From contig NC_071351.1 of the NCBI RefSeq assembly GCF_027744825.2, positions 12,907,501-12,971,500 of the forward strand: 64,000 bases of DNA, written 5' to 3'. Shown piece after piece: positions 12,530 to 25,198 of the stretch. This DNA is from Synchiropus splendidus. Its lineage: Eukaryota; Chordata; Actinopteri; Syngnathiformes; Callionymidae. The translations under genes were made by a program, and so were the position numbers. Numbering within the stretch: position 1 is the stretch's first letter; each line of letters starts with the position of its first letter. The notes beneath the pieces are model-generated. The model was not told where the DNA came from, made no database searches, and saw nothing but the letters and a program-made list of their open reading frames with translations.

Positions 12530-15500
12530 AATGATTCTGGATGGCACGGGAAATATATTGGATATTCTTTGAACGTCACAGTAGAAAAGCATTGAGACCC
12601 TGTTAACGTTCTGTGGGTGCAAATATCGGCTTTAAATTGTTTTGACTGGCTATAAAATATATGCCTCAGTAACATCAGGCGGAGAAGGTTTTCAGCGCCA
12701 TCTACTGTTACGGAGGTGTGGAAGTCATTTTTATTCCAATGTCTCCTGCTACAAATGACATTTTTGAATAAAAGTAAAAAAACATCGTAGTAATAAATGG
12801 ACATTCTTCATTATTTTTTTCATCCATCATGTATGTGCCACATAATTAGGTTCGCTGTTCACGCACCATGAACTTCCTCAAACTACACTGCACTTCCATT
12901 CCCGCAGTGAGCGCTAACGTATATTTAAAGCTAAAATCAGTGCTCACGTTGGGCAGGTTGCCAGCGTCCTGCAGGGCCGACATTTCCACAGTTTCTTTCT
13001 CGGCATGGTAGCTACTTGACTTTAATCATCTTAACTCGCCTCCTTTTCCTTTCCACATTTATTACCTAAAATATGAAATCCAGTTTCCCTTATTCAGGTT
13101 TCCTGCTCAAAAAATGCACCAGTCTTGTGAGGGGCAAAAAAAAAAACAAAAAACCTGAATGATTCTGTTCGGAAAAATGGAAGCATTACAATTATTCATA
13201 ATTCACAGCTGTATTTTATATTCCGTGACCTCACTGCCAGGTTCAAAGGCAGGGCAGCCTGAGAGTGATTTAATGACCAGGCTGTGATTGACATGGGGTC
13301 ATGCATAGTTACAAGGAGAGTAGGTGGGCTGGTATCGACGGATGAACCTTCACACTTGCTCCAGTGTTCTAATTTGCTCTATTTCTCCCCATTTCATCTG
13401 AGCTTTGTTGAGTAACGGAGTGCAGGGTTGTGTTATATTCAGCAAGGGTGTAGGAGGAAAATGAAGTGGGTCATTTAAGCCTACATGAAAAGAACTCAGA
13501 GTTGTCACTGCCTTTGCAAGCTTTGACAAGTTTTTTTTTTTTAGCTATTGGAAATAATGAGTTTGATAAAAGCCGTTGTCTGGCAGGATGATAACAGCAC
13601 CGGGCCAATTATTGTGAACCCAGCGTTCAATCGTCTTTGTTCTAAAAGTATGTGAGCCATCAAGTAAACTCATCTGATGGGGACACTTTCACCTTGTATG
13701 ACAGCCTCTGTTTTTATTCTTTTAAAGGCCATTCAGGAACTGAAATAAAATTGACAAATATATTTAACTTTGTTTTTGAATGCCGCTGTGGTTTGAGTAT
13801 TTGCAAAATGAAGTGGAATTATTCTGCTCACTCCAGGGCCTTGTTACTTCACAATCCTCGACACCGATGTATCATTTCATTTATGGAATTATTAATCTAT
13901 CTCAGTGCTTGAAGTCGATCTAAGAAAAATCTGCCTCTCGCATGATCCTCACGCTATGAATAAACAAGTCAGAAGACTCTCACCACTTTTGTTAGTGATT
14001 TTACTTTTAAAAAGATTTGGGGTTTTTTTCTGTGATGGCCACCGAATCAAGGACTGAACTAAACTCGCACAGTTCCATTGCCACTAATAAAGTTTCAGGC
14101 TGTTCGTGATGCCAATTTTAATTCGGCTGTCCATGAATGAATTAATCATGCAGGCACCAACCTTCACACCACCTCAGGAATCTGTCCAACTTGCGTGCAA
14201 TTTTTTAAGAAAGAAATTATACTTGAATCATGTTTCCTCTTTTATAATGCAATGCTTACTGATATGAGCAGCCCACTGGTTTTCCTGCATAGAGAACTGC
14301 TGTCCACTGGGACCTAGGCCACACTTACAAACCGAAGAAATATGTCGCTACAGAGCGCACACCTTTGTTGTTTTACCGTTCACATGCTCTTACTTGTAGG
14401 TTTAGTTGTGGGTTTCACCCGAGGTCCATTCCTGGCCTCCTGATCATGCTCAGTTTAGTGCCTTGTTTTTGCCAAGTTGTTTTGAATTTCCCCTCTAGAC
14501 AATTCTGGAACTTTGCCTCGGCACTTGGACTTACCAATAGTCTCTAAATGCAGCTCTGTAGCTAAAGTGGAGTTCCACTATGGTCTGTATCGACAGATAA
14601 CTGTCAGCCATTTTAAACATAGCATGCTCCCTCCAACATCCTCCAAAAAAAAACCCTACATAACTCTTCCGTGTTGAATAGACGGATAACTTTAACTTTT
14701 TAGTTCAGGGACTGACAAAGTTTGACCAATTCAACATAAGGCTATTAGACGAAGAATATTATTTATTAAAGGAGGTGTCAGTGGTTTCTGGGAACTGCAG
14801 TTGATGGACTCACGGAGAGAGTTGGATGTCAAAAGAAATGCTACGTCTTCTTGATAGGACTTGTCAAACCAGGACTATTTGAGTTATGAGGTATAAAAAT
14901 ATGCAGATATGACAAGCTGCCTCGTGAGAACGTTCCAATGTGAATTCGTCGTTGGCCAGAGCCATAAATAAATGAACACATCAGTCAATGAGGGAAGGGA
15001 ATGCTAGACGGGACACGTTCCGAGAGAATAAAAAAAACACCACCTCAACCAATCTTGGTTCTCAGGGCTCTGCCCAGCGTTATTCCCTTGTGATTGTTCC
15101 GCAGACGTCCCTCTTTGCGCAGAGTCGGCAGCTAGAATTGACTTGACAGCAGTCATGTCCTGTGAAACGTCTTGATGTCACGGTGATAAGTAGCCAATCG
15201 GACAAGTGCTCCTCTGTGTGCATGTGTGACCTCCCCAGCAATAGCATGAGAACATGAGTCAAACCAAAGGACTAGTCGATTTTAGCCAACTTTATGGAAA
15301 AATAAATTACATTTGAATGAACTCAGAGCGCACAGGCAACGGCTCTATGATCTGGTGCCTAACCTTCTGAGTAGTGTCAAGTATTGGCGAGGCTATCATT
15401 GATTTGGATGTGGTGCGACATTTCTTACAATATCTTCCCCTGCAGTATTCTTTATATTCTTGTTGTGTTGCTCCATGTTTGAGTTCTTTTACCGCAAAAT

Positions 15501-16890
15501 CATAATATAAAGTTGTAAGCGTATTCAAACAATCCTCCCAACTCTCCAGGGTCTCCATGGATTTTTATGAGAGAAAGTATGCTGAAAATGCTGTGTTTTG
15601 CATCAAGTCCACTTCAAGATTTGAAGTTAATAATAACAAGGGAGAACTATTCTGCAAGTGTGGCCTTGTTTAATTTACTCTGCATGCCAGAAATGAAGCG
15701 TTGGCTAGGAAGCTTTCGATCGCCAGTTATATGATTTACCTTCCAGTCATCCCAGGCTTTCATATTTTTATGTTTATCTCAGATGTTTATCAGGCCTTCT
15801 TCATTCAGGCGTGGATATTGACAAGCTTCTGAGGTGGCCATGATGAAATAATCTCTTTAACAGGACATGGTTTTTATACTTGACTTGTCGTCTGCATCTT
15901 TCTGAAGTGAGTGCTTTGCCATGCCCCTTCTCCTTTGGTGGCACGATGCCTTGTGAACAAACATAAAATGACTTCACTCTCTCCTCACAGCTGCAATGAG
16001 TTTGAACAAGGACTTGTTTTGGCCACAAAGCAATTCTCAGTGTTTTAGCCAGATACTGCCCATGGCCTCCACTCTGTTCCAACAAGCTTCGCATTCTCTT
16101 TAAGCATAAATAAAATATGCTCCGCTGCGGCAAAGGTGAGAAAGGAGATTACTTCCTCCAGCACCATATTGAATGGAGAGATGTGAACGAAGTCCGATAC
16201 GTAAGCGGGGACAGCGCATAATAAAGGCATCATACAATGGTGGTCCATTTTAATATGTGGAAATAGAGCAAGAAAAAACAAACTTCAGAGAATCGCGATA
16301 TTAACAAGGTCAGATGTGCCAATGTCTTCATCCTGAGATGTGGTGTTGGGGGTCGACTGTGTTTTTAGGGTGTGGTAAACTCCTCCTGGCATCAGGCATC
16401 AATCTCAAATTCTTTATATGACCAAGAAGTTGGGAGGTGAATTTGTCTATTGACTATGCTTGTTTTTCGGCATCAGTTGCTGCTATTTCCTTGTATTATT
16501 GACCTCCAAAGAAAACATTATGATGAGAAATTATTACCATCAATTCATTCTGGACTGTCTGGCTGAGACATTAATTATTCATCCAGTGTAAAGAAGCCTT
16601 TTTAAGTTTAGCCAAGCCTTTTAAAAGAAGGAGGAGACATGGCTGCTGCCAAAGAGCAACGTTCTATGTGGTGCTTCAAAAGTGTGTAATTGCTACTGCA
16701 GTTCTTGTAGAAAAAAAAAATGAATTAACTAAATTGGCATTTACCCAGAAGGCATCCAAAATGCAAGTTAGAATTTAATCATCCATGAATACAGTTCTTT
16801 GAATCCTTTGATGGTGAAAGGGTTTATAACGTAGCCACTAATCTTATGTGAGCAAGGATGAACAAAGTTCCTGGCCATTCAAATACGTAT
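12530..16890. other. Upstream non-coding flank with a cluster of unassigned minus-strand frames
   Basis: No gene can be supported. Minus-strand open frames at 15307-15558, 15801-16133 and 16045-16281 lie close together but share no frame and show no domain I recognise. The first is relatively rich in charged and Cys residues (for example YCRGRYCKKCRTT). Short poly-T and poly-A runs occur at about 13530 and 16710. Confidence 0.35.
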
Positions 16891-16899
16891 CTAGTCACC

Positions 16900-17330
16900 A
16901 AGTGCCTTCTGGTGCAACAAAAACGGGTGATAAAAGCGCAGCATGTTAAGAGATAGAAAGAAAAAAGCAGGTGAAAGTTGAAGACGAGGGAAGCCCTCTG
17001 ATATAAGTGGGCTTTGAAAGATTTAAAAGAAACTCGGTGGACCTGATCTCTTCAGGCGGGTTGTTCCAGAGATTTGGTGCCCTCGTTGCCAAGGCCCATT
17101 CACCTTTTGTTTTCAGCTGAGTTTCCGGAATTGTCAAAAGACCTTAGCCTGCGGATCTTAAAGTGCGTGCAGGTGAATTGGTTGTTAAAACCTTGGAAAT
17201 AGAACTTGGATCATGTCAGTGTGCAGCATAAAAAGTAGTTGGAAATGTCTGGAAAATCCTTTCAGAAGGTGGGAACGATATTAAGTTGGAACAATGGAGT
17301 TGATCCCCCTGCCTGTGCCGTAAAACAAAT
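16900..17330 (-). mobile_element. LINE 3'-end fragment (antisense orientation)
   Basis: On the minus strand, 17137-16946 reads LWNNPPEEIRSTEF near its middle. This matches the well-known C-terminal tail of fish L2-like reverse transcriptases, which end with a Leu-Trp-Asn-x-x-Pro-x-x-[IV]-Arg box. On the + strand the same segment reads as the familiar fish repeat GGTTGTTCCAGAG followed by TTTTGTTTTCAGC. The coding part is short and the outer limits are approximate. I recognised this from memory of the family, not by alignment. Confidence 0.55.
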
Positions 17331-17339
17331 CATTTCTGT

Positions 17340-20140
17340 ATATGCTGGCCATGGAAACAGACTGGCATCGCTCTAATAAATGGCAGCAAAAGCTTTGGTT
17401 ATACCCCAAATTGACTTGAAGTTATGGCAAGGTGCTCCCCATAAGTGTCCAAGGGCAGCTTCAAGTGGTGGCACGACTGTGTCTGCCACTCCAAAGGAAG
17501 GAAAAACAAGAGGCTGCTGGGCCTGGGAGGGAGACGTCTGGACAGTAGAGGGTGACCCCTGGCTGATAACCCAGCGATCTAACAGTACCATCACCTGTGC
17601 TTAAATGTATCTGGTACATCAATGTAGAGGTGTACCGAAACCGAACTGGATTTTTTTTTTCTTAGCAACTAAAATACACACAAAAGCCATCACACAAACA
17701 TATTAAATAACATCAATAACAGTGTCTGGCATCCATCATTATATTATATATTTGGTCTATGGCTCACTCTGTGGACCCATTTTTTATTTTAAAAATCTAC
17801 ATTTTATTGTTAAAAAAAATGAGCTCATTGATATGATGAATCTTATGTTGCTATTGCGACTCAGATGTTTAATCGCTTTCTTTTCTTCATGTGACTCGAC
17901 CTTCAGATGTACAGCAGCAAAGATAAGTGTTCACGTCATCTCGCCCATGAAAGCATTGCAAGTCGAGACTCTCCACAATGGTAGAGGTCAGTAACAAAGC
18001 ACTCAAGGTCTCTGGACAATGTACAGTGTATTGGTGGAACAACCATAAAGATATTTACAGATAACACCTGGCCATCGCAGAACAACTCTAGCAAAGCAGG
18101 ATGCACAGCCCATCGATGGCCTCATTGAAAAATGGAAGAATATGGAATTTCAAATCTGTTCATGAATAAATATGACACTCCATTCTTCAATCTCCTTATC
18201 AAAGTTGCCCAGAGCGAGGTGCAAACGGAACCACGCTGATTATTGGAACTGGTGCCGACTCCCTTGCAACAGATGTCTGGATGATGATAGAGCAACTCTG
18301 CGAACGGCAGCTTACCTGTTAAGAGATGATAAATATGAAACCGGTCGCTTCACCTCCTCATCACTCTCAAATGTTTGCCATGTTTAATGAATGTTTTAAT
18401 GAACTATTGCTACAGTAAGAGAACAGCATCCTGGATGTTTCATAATCTCACCCGCCATACACAACTGCATCACCTGACGCATCTCAATGAGGAAAGGGAC
18501 GTTGTGGCCAAACCAAAGTCTGTTTGTTGCACTTATGTCTTTTAGAAGTGTTCAGATTATAGAAGAGACATGAAGAATCACAATTCTTCCTTATCAACAT
18601 GCAGACATCTCCATCTTCTGCACATATGGATGAATGGATGAATACTAATCTTCCATGTTGAATCGAGTCCTGTAACAAAAACTAAACTGAAAGCCATTTA
18701 GACTGCTTTAAAATGGTGGGGTCAACAATCCGTTTTTAACAAGCGCTAATGTCTCCTCCGCTCATACATACAAATCATACATTTATGCATCCGTCTGCAT
18801 TCATCCCATGTACTTTACTAGTTTGTTGAACCAGCACCAGCAGATGGTCTCCGAAAAACAGAAAATCCCCTGATATTTCCGACACGCTGCTGTTTCACTT
18901 GGTTTGGAAAAGTATCAATTTCAAAAAAAAAAAAAAGTGAAATTATTTTTGGTTTCATTGTTGGCTTCAAATGGTGCCATCCTTTCCGTTTAAACGGAGC
19001 AGCGGCATTTCCTGCGCCCCTGTTTCGGTCTCTTTAAACTAATAAATGTGGGATTCATTAAAGCGAGCGAGCACTTCCACAGTGGGAGAGACATCCTCCC
19101 TTATTGCAGCGGTGGGATTAAGTGCTGGTTTAGTTTCTGTTCTTTTCATTTACCAGGGGATTACGGAATGTATTTACTCCCATTCACAAGTATTACCGCA
19201 AACCAAACGTCTTCCTGCAACAAACTGGAGCGGAATTCAGCTGCAACATTTCAAATCTTTAACTTTTTCTTTGTATTCCAAAGCAATATTCGTTTGCCAA
19301 GAATCGTAACCTTCCCTGAGATGCTAAAAAAGAGCAGCGATTTGGCACCAATGTGGATGGACTCCAGTGAAGACCTTGTGAGATGTAGATTCTTTCGTGT
19401 GGAAATTTATGTTGATTCAGACAGCGATTTAAATAGGAACAGTGCAGTGAGAAAGACCGGTGAGGGTGTTTCTTGGCCACCAAATCATGAGAACAAGTCT
19501 GTAAATTGAGTTTTAATTTGAGATACCACAAGTTTTTGTTTTTCGCCACGCAAGTATGAGTGATTATAAAGTGTAATCCAGTGGAAAGTAAATGTTTTAT
19601 TGATTTCATTGTATTGTAAAATTCCGTTGTTGATATGGCAAACCTTGTTTTTTCCTTCTGGTTTTCTCTTCAATAATGCAGGTTTTTTTATGTGGCCAAT
19701 CTATCGTGACATTTAAAGTTACCTTTACCATTAATAAAGCAGTGAGGAATCAAATATTTATCACTGAGGCCTGATCCAAAGCACTTCACACTGCAACTCG
19801 TTCTGGAGAAACTTCCCAGCATCAGTGTGAGAAGAACTACAAATACAAAGCCATTCGAAACATTGCAAAAGCTGAGGGAAGTTAAATAAATCCAAATGAG
19901 AAGGAAACATTTGGATGGAGAAACAAGGAGCAATGATTAAATGGGAACAAAAGGCACACCTTGTACCCAATATTTCTCACGAAGTTTCTAGTTTCACCTT
20001 ATAAATGAAGCAGAAACACATGGCGTTTATGATGCATCAAGCCAAAACCTTTTTTTTTTATCCACACCGGCAGCTTATTCCCAGTTAGCTAGGGTCACCG
20101 GCTGCAGTTTCACTCTATCTGGAGGATCCTGAACCTGCAG
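17340..20140. other. Upstream non-coding flank
   Basis: No supported exon. At 17624 the sequence AGAGGTGTACCGAAACCGAA resembles one terminus of a dispersed fish DNA transposon, but no partner end was found. The longest frame here, 19048-19509 (plus), has no recognised domain and overlaps an open minus-strand frame. Confidence 0.4.
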
Positions 20141-20146
20141 TAGATT

Positions 20147-20215
20147 TAGAAGCTTTGCTATTGACATTTAAAGGCCTGAATGATTTGCCTCCAAGCTATA
20201 GCTGATCATTTAACT
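20147..20215 (+). mobile_element. Possible L2-like LINE reverse-transcriptase tail fragment
   Basis: In one + frame this segment reads LLLTFKGLNDLPPSY, resembling the conserved [LV]-x-[YF]-K-[AG]-L-x-[GD]-L-[AP]-P-x-Y box near the C-terminus of fish L2-type reverse transcriptases. Only about 20 residues match, with an in-frame stop right after, so this is a short relic at best. Confidence 0.4.
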
Positions 20216-20387
20216 CACTCTGTCCTTGTGTCCCTGAACGCTGCCTTACGAAAGGTCTTATAAATCCCATGAGTGAAAGCAGCTCCACCCACAGCTCAAG
20301 TATAACTAAAGCATTAACATAACATGTTCCTTTTCCAGGATCGCCACTGACACCATTATAAAAAGAACATTATATAAGTTAGTGATC

Positions 20388-20568
20388 TAGTGATGAAGCT
20401 TCATGAAGCACTGTAGTGATTTTGGGGTCCCACTAGATGGCACTCTCGGCCCTATATTCTTTAGCGTCGTGCAACTTTGTGACTGGATCCGCCCAGCATT
20501 TTTAAACAGAGCGCCAGACGTACTGAGCCCAAAACATGAGGACACATGAAGCTTCATCAGCCCATCAC
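20388..20568. mobile_element. Short hAT-like MITE with target-site duplication
   Basis: A 181-bp element. It begins TAGTGATGAAGCTTCATG. Its right end, reverse-complemented, begins GTGATGGGCTGATGAAGC and continues TTCATG, so the two ends are imperfect inverted repeats containing the same TGAAGCTTCA palindrome. It is flanked by TAGTGATC (20380-20387) and TGGTGATC (20569-20576), which match at 7 of 8 positions and fit the 8-bp duplication made by hAT transposases. It has no transposase and would have been mobilised in trans. Exact edges depend on how the GTGATC repeats are assigned. Confidence 0.55.
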
Positions 20569-20576
20569 TGGTGATC

Positions 20577-23500
20577 ATACGAGGCTGGTGAAACTGTTGA
20601 AGAAATAATGACCCGAGCTGTAACCCTACAGTCATGGCAGCAGTATTGAAGCATTTCATTCTGTAAAAGAAAGTTTGTCCATCTGACCCTGCTTCCTAAA
20701 GTTATTGAAAGTTGTCAGTCAAGTAGATCGGTGAATGGAGTCCAACTTACTTCATGGGCCTTGACTTCTGACTTCAAGAGGTCTCACACTAACATACCTT
20801 TTTATCCTCTAGTTTCTCTCCATAACCTTTGCAGAAACTTCAATAAACTTGCTTCAGATAAAATGGACTTATGTTGTTGGAAACATTGACAGTTTGGAGG
20901 AGATGTTTTAATGGTGGAAGATAAAATCTCTTCTGAGAGGAAAATATCTGACAGGAGTTCGGAACTGAGGGGAGTCGCTCACCCTGCGGGGTGGAAATGG
21001 ACTCGTAACGGGGAACTGAGGCAAAGATCAAGCCAAGGAAACACTTAAAACTGTCAATGGGTTTTATTACTTCAAAGCTTAGAAGGATACTTGATGTGTT
21101 AATAAGACACACTGGTGAAGAGGGTGAGTGTCTACACAGGAGGTACGCTTCATTTTCCAATTGCCTTCCGATTACGAGGCATTCTTAAGACCGCCAAATG
21201 ATTTTATGTGAACCGCAACAAATTAAAATGATATTTAATCATAGCCCAAAGTGCACCAAACACTACATCAAATTCATGTCACCATCTTGCAGTAGTGCTT
21301 ACTTTATGGCTGACTGGTTTCACGCAAGATTGTAATGCCCACAAAGATGGGAAAGCCGTGATTCTGTTGAGACTCTAATAAATAAAAATGAAAATATAGC
21401 TTTTTTTTCAATCAACTTTTCATTTTTTTGCACCATTATAGCAGCAGAGGAAGCAGTGTCCTTATAATTACATGCATATTCATTATTCACGAGGTAACAA
21501 GGGTTCTTATCTGCATGTAGTTCAAACAACTGTGCGGGCTTCGTCTTACATTCTGCAGACAATTACTGTTAGCTAATGTTTTGACAGCGTCGTGGACATT
21601 TCAGACACGTGTTGGGTTGTGGAGCTGTGCTTGTTGCTAGATACAGCAACAATCGTGCTGATTCACTTTGATTCTATCCATGGGTGAAATTGCTTTTTCA
21701 TATACGTGGTCTTTGAAAAATGACTCTTGTGATGGTGGAAGTCATTTTACTTTGAAAGTGTATTTTGATAATGTGCTGTTTGATGGAGTGTCTCCAGCCC
21801 AAATTCTAGTCAAATGTATTTCTTTGTATGTTTCATTAGTGTGCTACATCAAAGTGATGAGTCACGATCTTTCCCTGAAGTGCACTCGGTCGGAGACACC
21901 TGAGCCCCACTGTATGGAATCGCAGTGCAATGAAGCCGTTCTTCCAGAGCCGCTCGGGTAAGTACAGTATCTAAATGCTCGCCCTGAGAGGGCTTGGATC
22001 GGAGATGTAGGCAAACCAGAACCGAAAATGGATTTCATTTGTATTCCTCCGACTTCAGGCGATGATGGGGAGCCACAGGTTTGAAATGCGGGGCCGATAA
22101 AGGGGTTACTTTACACAAACAATGTAAGCTGACTGGGAATGATTTTGTGAACACGGGCAGATAAGCACTGGCAAAAACAATACCTCTCTAGTGGAGGTAA
22201 TCCCAACTTTACTTTGAAAGTAAAGTTTGCGGAGCATCAGATTGCACACTGCCTGCCAATTATTTACCTCTCCTTTTGGGAGGAAATTGGAACCCCCGGT
22301 GGACAAGCCAAATCACTGACACCTATTGGTCATTTTGAGTCATCACTTGCCTTTTTGGACTGTGCGATGGAACCCAAACTGTTGCCCACTGTAGCACCAA
22401 CACCTCCTCAGATGGACCAATACAGTACAGGGCTTAGAACAAGGAAGGAACAAGGAACAATCTCGTGAGAAAACACAACGAAGATAGTGGAATAAGCCAT
22501 GTTAAATATGTGCCTCTTTATTTAGGAAAGGTCAAGCTGGGAATTCCATTTTTAGAACCAGCTGGGAATTCTGTCACAGCGATCAGGACAGATTCAATTT
22601 AACTCCTGAGTGCGTCGGACGACCAGAGGCCCAGATTCCAACCCATAAGTCTGCCTCATTTAAAGGGGATTGGGGACTTGTTCGCAAGGAGTCGTTCAAT
22701 AATTTAGCATGGCTTTAAACTGATTTATTTCGAGGGAAGCAGATGGTATTTATTCTGAGCAAAATACTATGAGTATCGCGAGCTTAACTTTTGACTCCAA
22801 GATTGAGTCACCAAAGCTAGAGTTTCACTGGGAAAGGTATGATGTCATACAGCAGGGGAATATCCCACGTGCAACAGCTGGTTTATGTATCATGTCACAG
22901 GGAATTTTGCGATGTGTGTGTTTATAGGAAAAGGAAGACGACCTGTCAACCCCTCTTTACGAACGGCCGGTTTAGTAATTCGTAATCACCCGAGAAAGAA
23001 AAGTGGCTCAGATAAAGGTCTTTAACTTTGTCTGTGCCTCAAGTGCACTAGACTGTAGAATTCTGATATTGAACGACTGCTTCTGTTGTACATTTGAATC
23101 AAATATAATTCGCAATTATCTGTACATTTATTCACACTTTGTCTCTCATCGTAATAAATAGACTGAGACAACCCTTTGAGGAAGCCAGGAGCTATTAGCA
23201 GATCATTTTTTTTTCCAGTCGTGAGACAGTGATGCGAATGGGGAAACAGGCCGGAAACCTAAAAACTGTTTTTACAACAACAGAGCAGGGGAGAAGTGAA
23301 GTGATGGCAGGGAAGCAGTTGGCTGCTGATTTTAAACAGGCATGTCCCTCCGTCTCTGATCAAAGCATCCCATCAGCCTTGGGGGCATCTCCAGCGTGCC
23401 TGGCTAACACAAATTTAAAATTCCTTGGAATATTTTTACCGTGTCAAGTCTCATAGCTCTCACGTATGTACTTTTTATAGGCCGAAGCATACGGATCTTA

Positions 23501-24590
23501 TTTGCTGCACATGAAAGCGTCGCTTCATGTTTATGGACTCGCTCACCAACTTCACTGAGCTGGAAGACGATGTCATTTTAGCTGGGATTCATGAGTAAAA
23601 CATAAAAATTTCATGAGATAAAATAATAATTTTCATCCCTTCAAGTTGACCATTGTGTTGTTTGCATGGATCCACTGAGCTTTTTACTTCATTGTGTAGC
23701 AATAATGTAGCGTGTTGGGGCATTCCAACTATTCTTTAGTTTATAGTCAAGATGTTTTCAATTGGCTTAAAATCATGGGGTGCCAGGGTCCTCTTTTGGC
23801 TCCATATGAATTCAAGATATAGATTTTTCCGTGGAGCATATTCCCTGTGTACAATCTGTGCTGTTGCATGAATAATGGAAACAGAGCCACCGGCAGTGTG
23901 GATTTCAACAGGCCGTCCTCCTTTTAATCAGTTTCATGATATATTGAGTTATATAAAGTGAAACGCAGGGGCAAAAAAAAAGCAACATGAAATCACCAGA
24001 ATCTCCAGCCAGCTTCGCAGGCAGACCAAAAAGCAATCACACTCGGAGCGCTTGACTTTGGAACCACAAACTCATTCCAACATGGCTCATTACTGGCCAG
24101 GCTGGTAATACGATACCTGCGCAGAGGTCTGCATAATCACTTCTACAAAGCTTGGCACGTCGTGGACGATCTGTTTTTTCGCTTCCATGTATTTATTCAA
24201 AGGCTGCTGGTTGATGGAACCTTCCATTTCGGGAGTTGATATTAGCAGTCTACCGCAATCATAAATGTCTTTGCAAATTCATCACAGCTTTTCCATCCAC
24301 ACTGAGCTACATGTGATCTCAGTCTGAAGTGTTTGTTTATCCTCATTTCTCTTTTGTGTCTGGGCTGTGTGCAAGGTCACGTCCTCAATGTTTTGAGGAG
24401 AATTACTCACCAATTAAAAGCAGTTTGAGATCATAAAAATGGCGTTTAATACGGTGGATCTTTTCAGCTTGCATTCACCAAAGTGGATGTCGACATATTT
24501 GGAGAAATAGTGAGCGTCCGTGGGCCAGTACCACCCTCATATATATATGCGTTCACTCATTTGATTCAGGTTTTTCCTGTTGAGTTAATG
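20577..24590. other. Upstream non-coding flank of the cadherin-type gene
   Basis: No exon or RNA gene could be supported. The 97-residue frame at 21668-21961 (plus) ends in sequence that also resembles a splice donor (GGGTAAGT), but it has no recognised domain. A perfect 23-bp palindrome lies at 22205-22227. Distal regulatory elements could be here, but sequence alone does not show them. Confidence 0.45.
22205..22227. repeat. Perfect short palindrome
   Basis: AACTTTACTTT is followed by one G and then its exact reverse complement AAAGTAAAGTT. The two 11-base arms with a 1-base centre could bind a dimeric factor or be a chance or transposon-derived inverted repeat. Confidence 0.8.
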
Positions 24591-24596
24591 GGGTGA

Positions 24597-24746
24597 AGGT
24601 CAACCCGGTGTGGTGTGGTTGAGTTTGCAGGGGTTTCCTCCCACAGTCAGAGGTCAATTGGTGACTCCAAATTGCCTGTGTGTGGTTGTCTGTCTGTGAC
24701 CTGTTCAGGGTGTCCCCCGTTTCATGCCCTTTCACCCTATGGTTGA
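24597..24746 (+). repeat. Dispersed teleost repeat fragment
   Basis: The run containing GGGTTTCCTCCCACAGTC, AATTGGTGACTCCAAATTGC and GACCTGTTCAGGGTGTCCCC is a diverged copy of a repeat found very widely in fish genomes, usually ascribed to LINE or SINE 3' regions. It lies within a few hundred bases of the proposed promoter of the cadherin-type gene. Recognised from memory; bounds approximate. Confidence 0.6.
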
Positions 24747-24799
24747 AGTTATGTTCATGCAAAGCGGAGAACAAATTAGATTTTTTTTTTTTTCACGGA

Positions 24800-25187
24800 G
24801 ACTCGCCTGGCACAATGAGATCAAAGATGACGATTGGTGATATAATTCGTCGCATACGCGTCCGGTATGAGGCGTTAAAAGGCTTGGCATCAGCAGCAGA
24901 ACGGGGCTTGTGGGATCCTCGGAGGGGCGCAGGTTGCCCGGGTTCCACTGAGTGTTTCTTTAAGCGTGTGTGTGTGGAGTTTTCCTGCGGGTGATGGGAG
25001 GGAGGAGAGAGACTGCGCCGTGGTGCTGAGCTGAGAGCTCACCTGCACATGAGAGGGGAACTCCAAAGCTGCTGCTGCACACTCACGGAGGGACATAACC
25101 GAACCGCCGACGCGGACTGTGTGGAACTTACTCCGGAGAGCAAGCTGGTTCTGGTTCTTCACTCCGGCTGCTCGCTTGTTTGCCACC
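24800..25187 (+). promoter_or_regulatory. Proposed promoter and 5' leader of the cadherin-type gene
   Basis: Sequence before the start codon becomes CpG-richer than the flank (for example CGTCGCATACGCGTCCGG at 24849-24866 and further CpGs to 25110). There is no canonical TATA box. TTAAAAGG at 24875-24882 is a weak candidate. A CACCTG E-box lies at 25040-25045. In mammals such E-boxes near the E-cadherin start site are bound by Snail, Slug and Zeb repressors, but the sequence alone does not show that happens here. Two upstream ATGs (24994 and 25049) precede the main start. The transcription start site is not determinable by eye. Confidence 0.55.
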
Positions 25188-25198
25188 ATGAGAACTGA
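25049..25198 (+). promoter_or_regulatory. Upstream ORF overlapping the main start codon
   Basis: An ATG at 25049 in a weak context (CAC before it) opens a 49-codon frame ending in TGA at 25196-25198. It overlaps the main ATG at 25188 in a different frame. If the leader begins upstream of 25049, ribosomes that start here cannot reach the main start by simple reinitiation, so this uORF could dampen translation. The strong Kozak match at 25188 would favour leaky scanning. A separate short uORF lies at 24994-25029 (11 codons plus stop). Confidence 0.5.

Noticed and set aside
19048..19509. 153-codon plus-strand frame
   Set aside because: No recognisable domain, several overlapping open frames on both strands, and low-complexity Phe/Ser content; taken as chance.
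21668..21961. 97-codon frame ending at a GGGTAAGT donor-like site, as an upstream exon
   Set aside because: The donor match is short, there is no convincing acceptor before the frame, and no domain is recognised.
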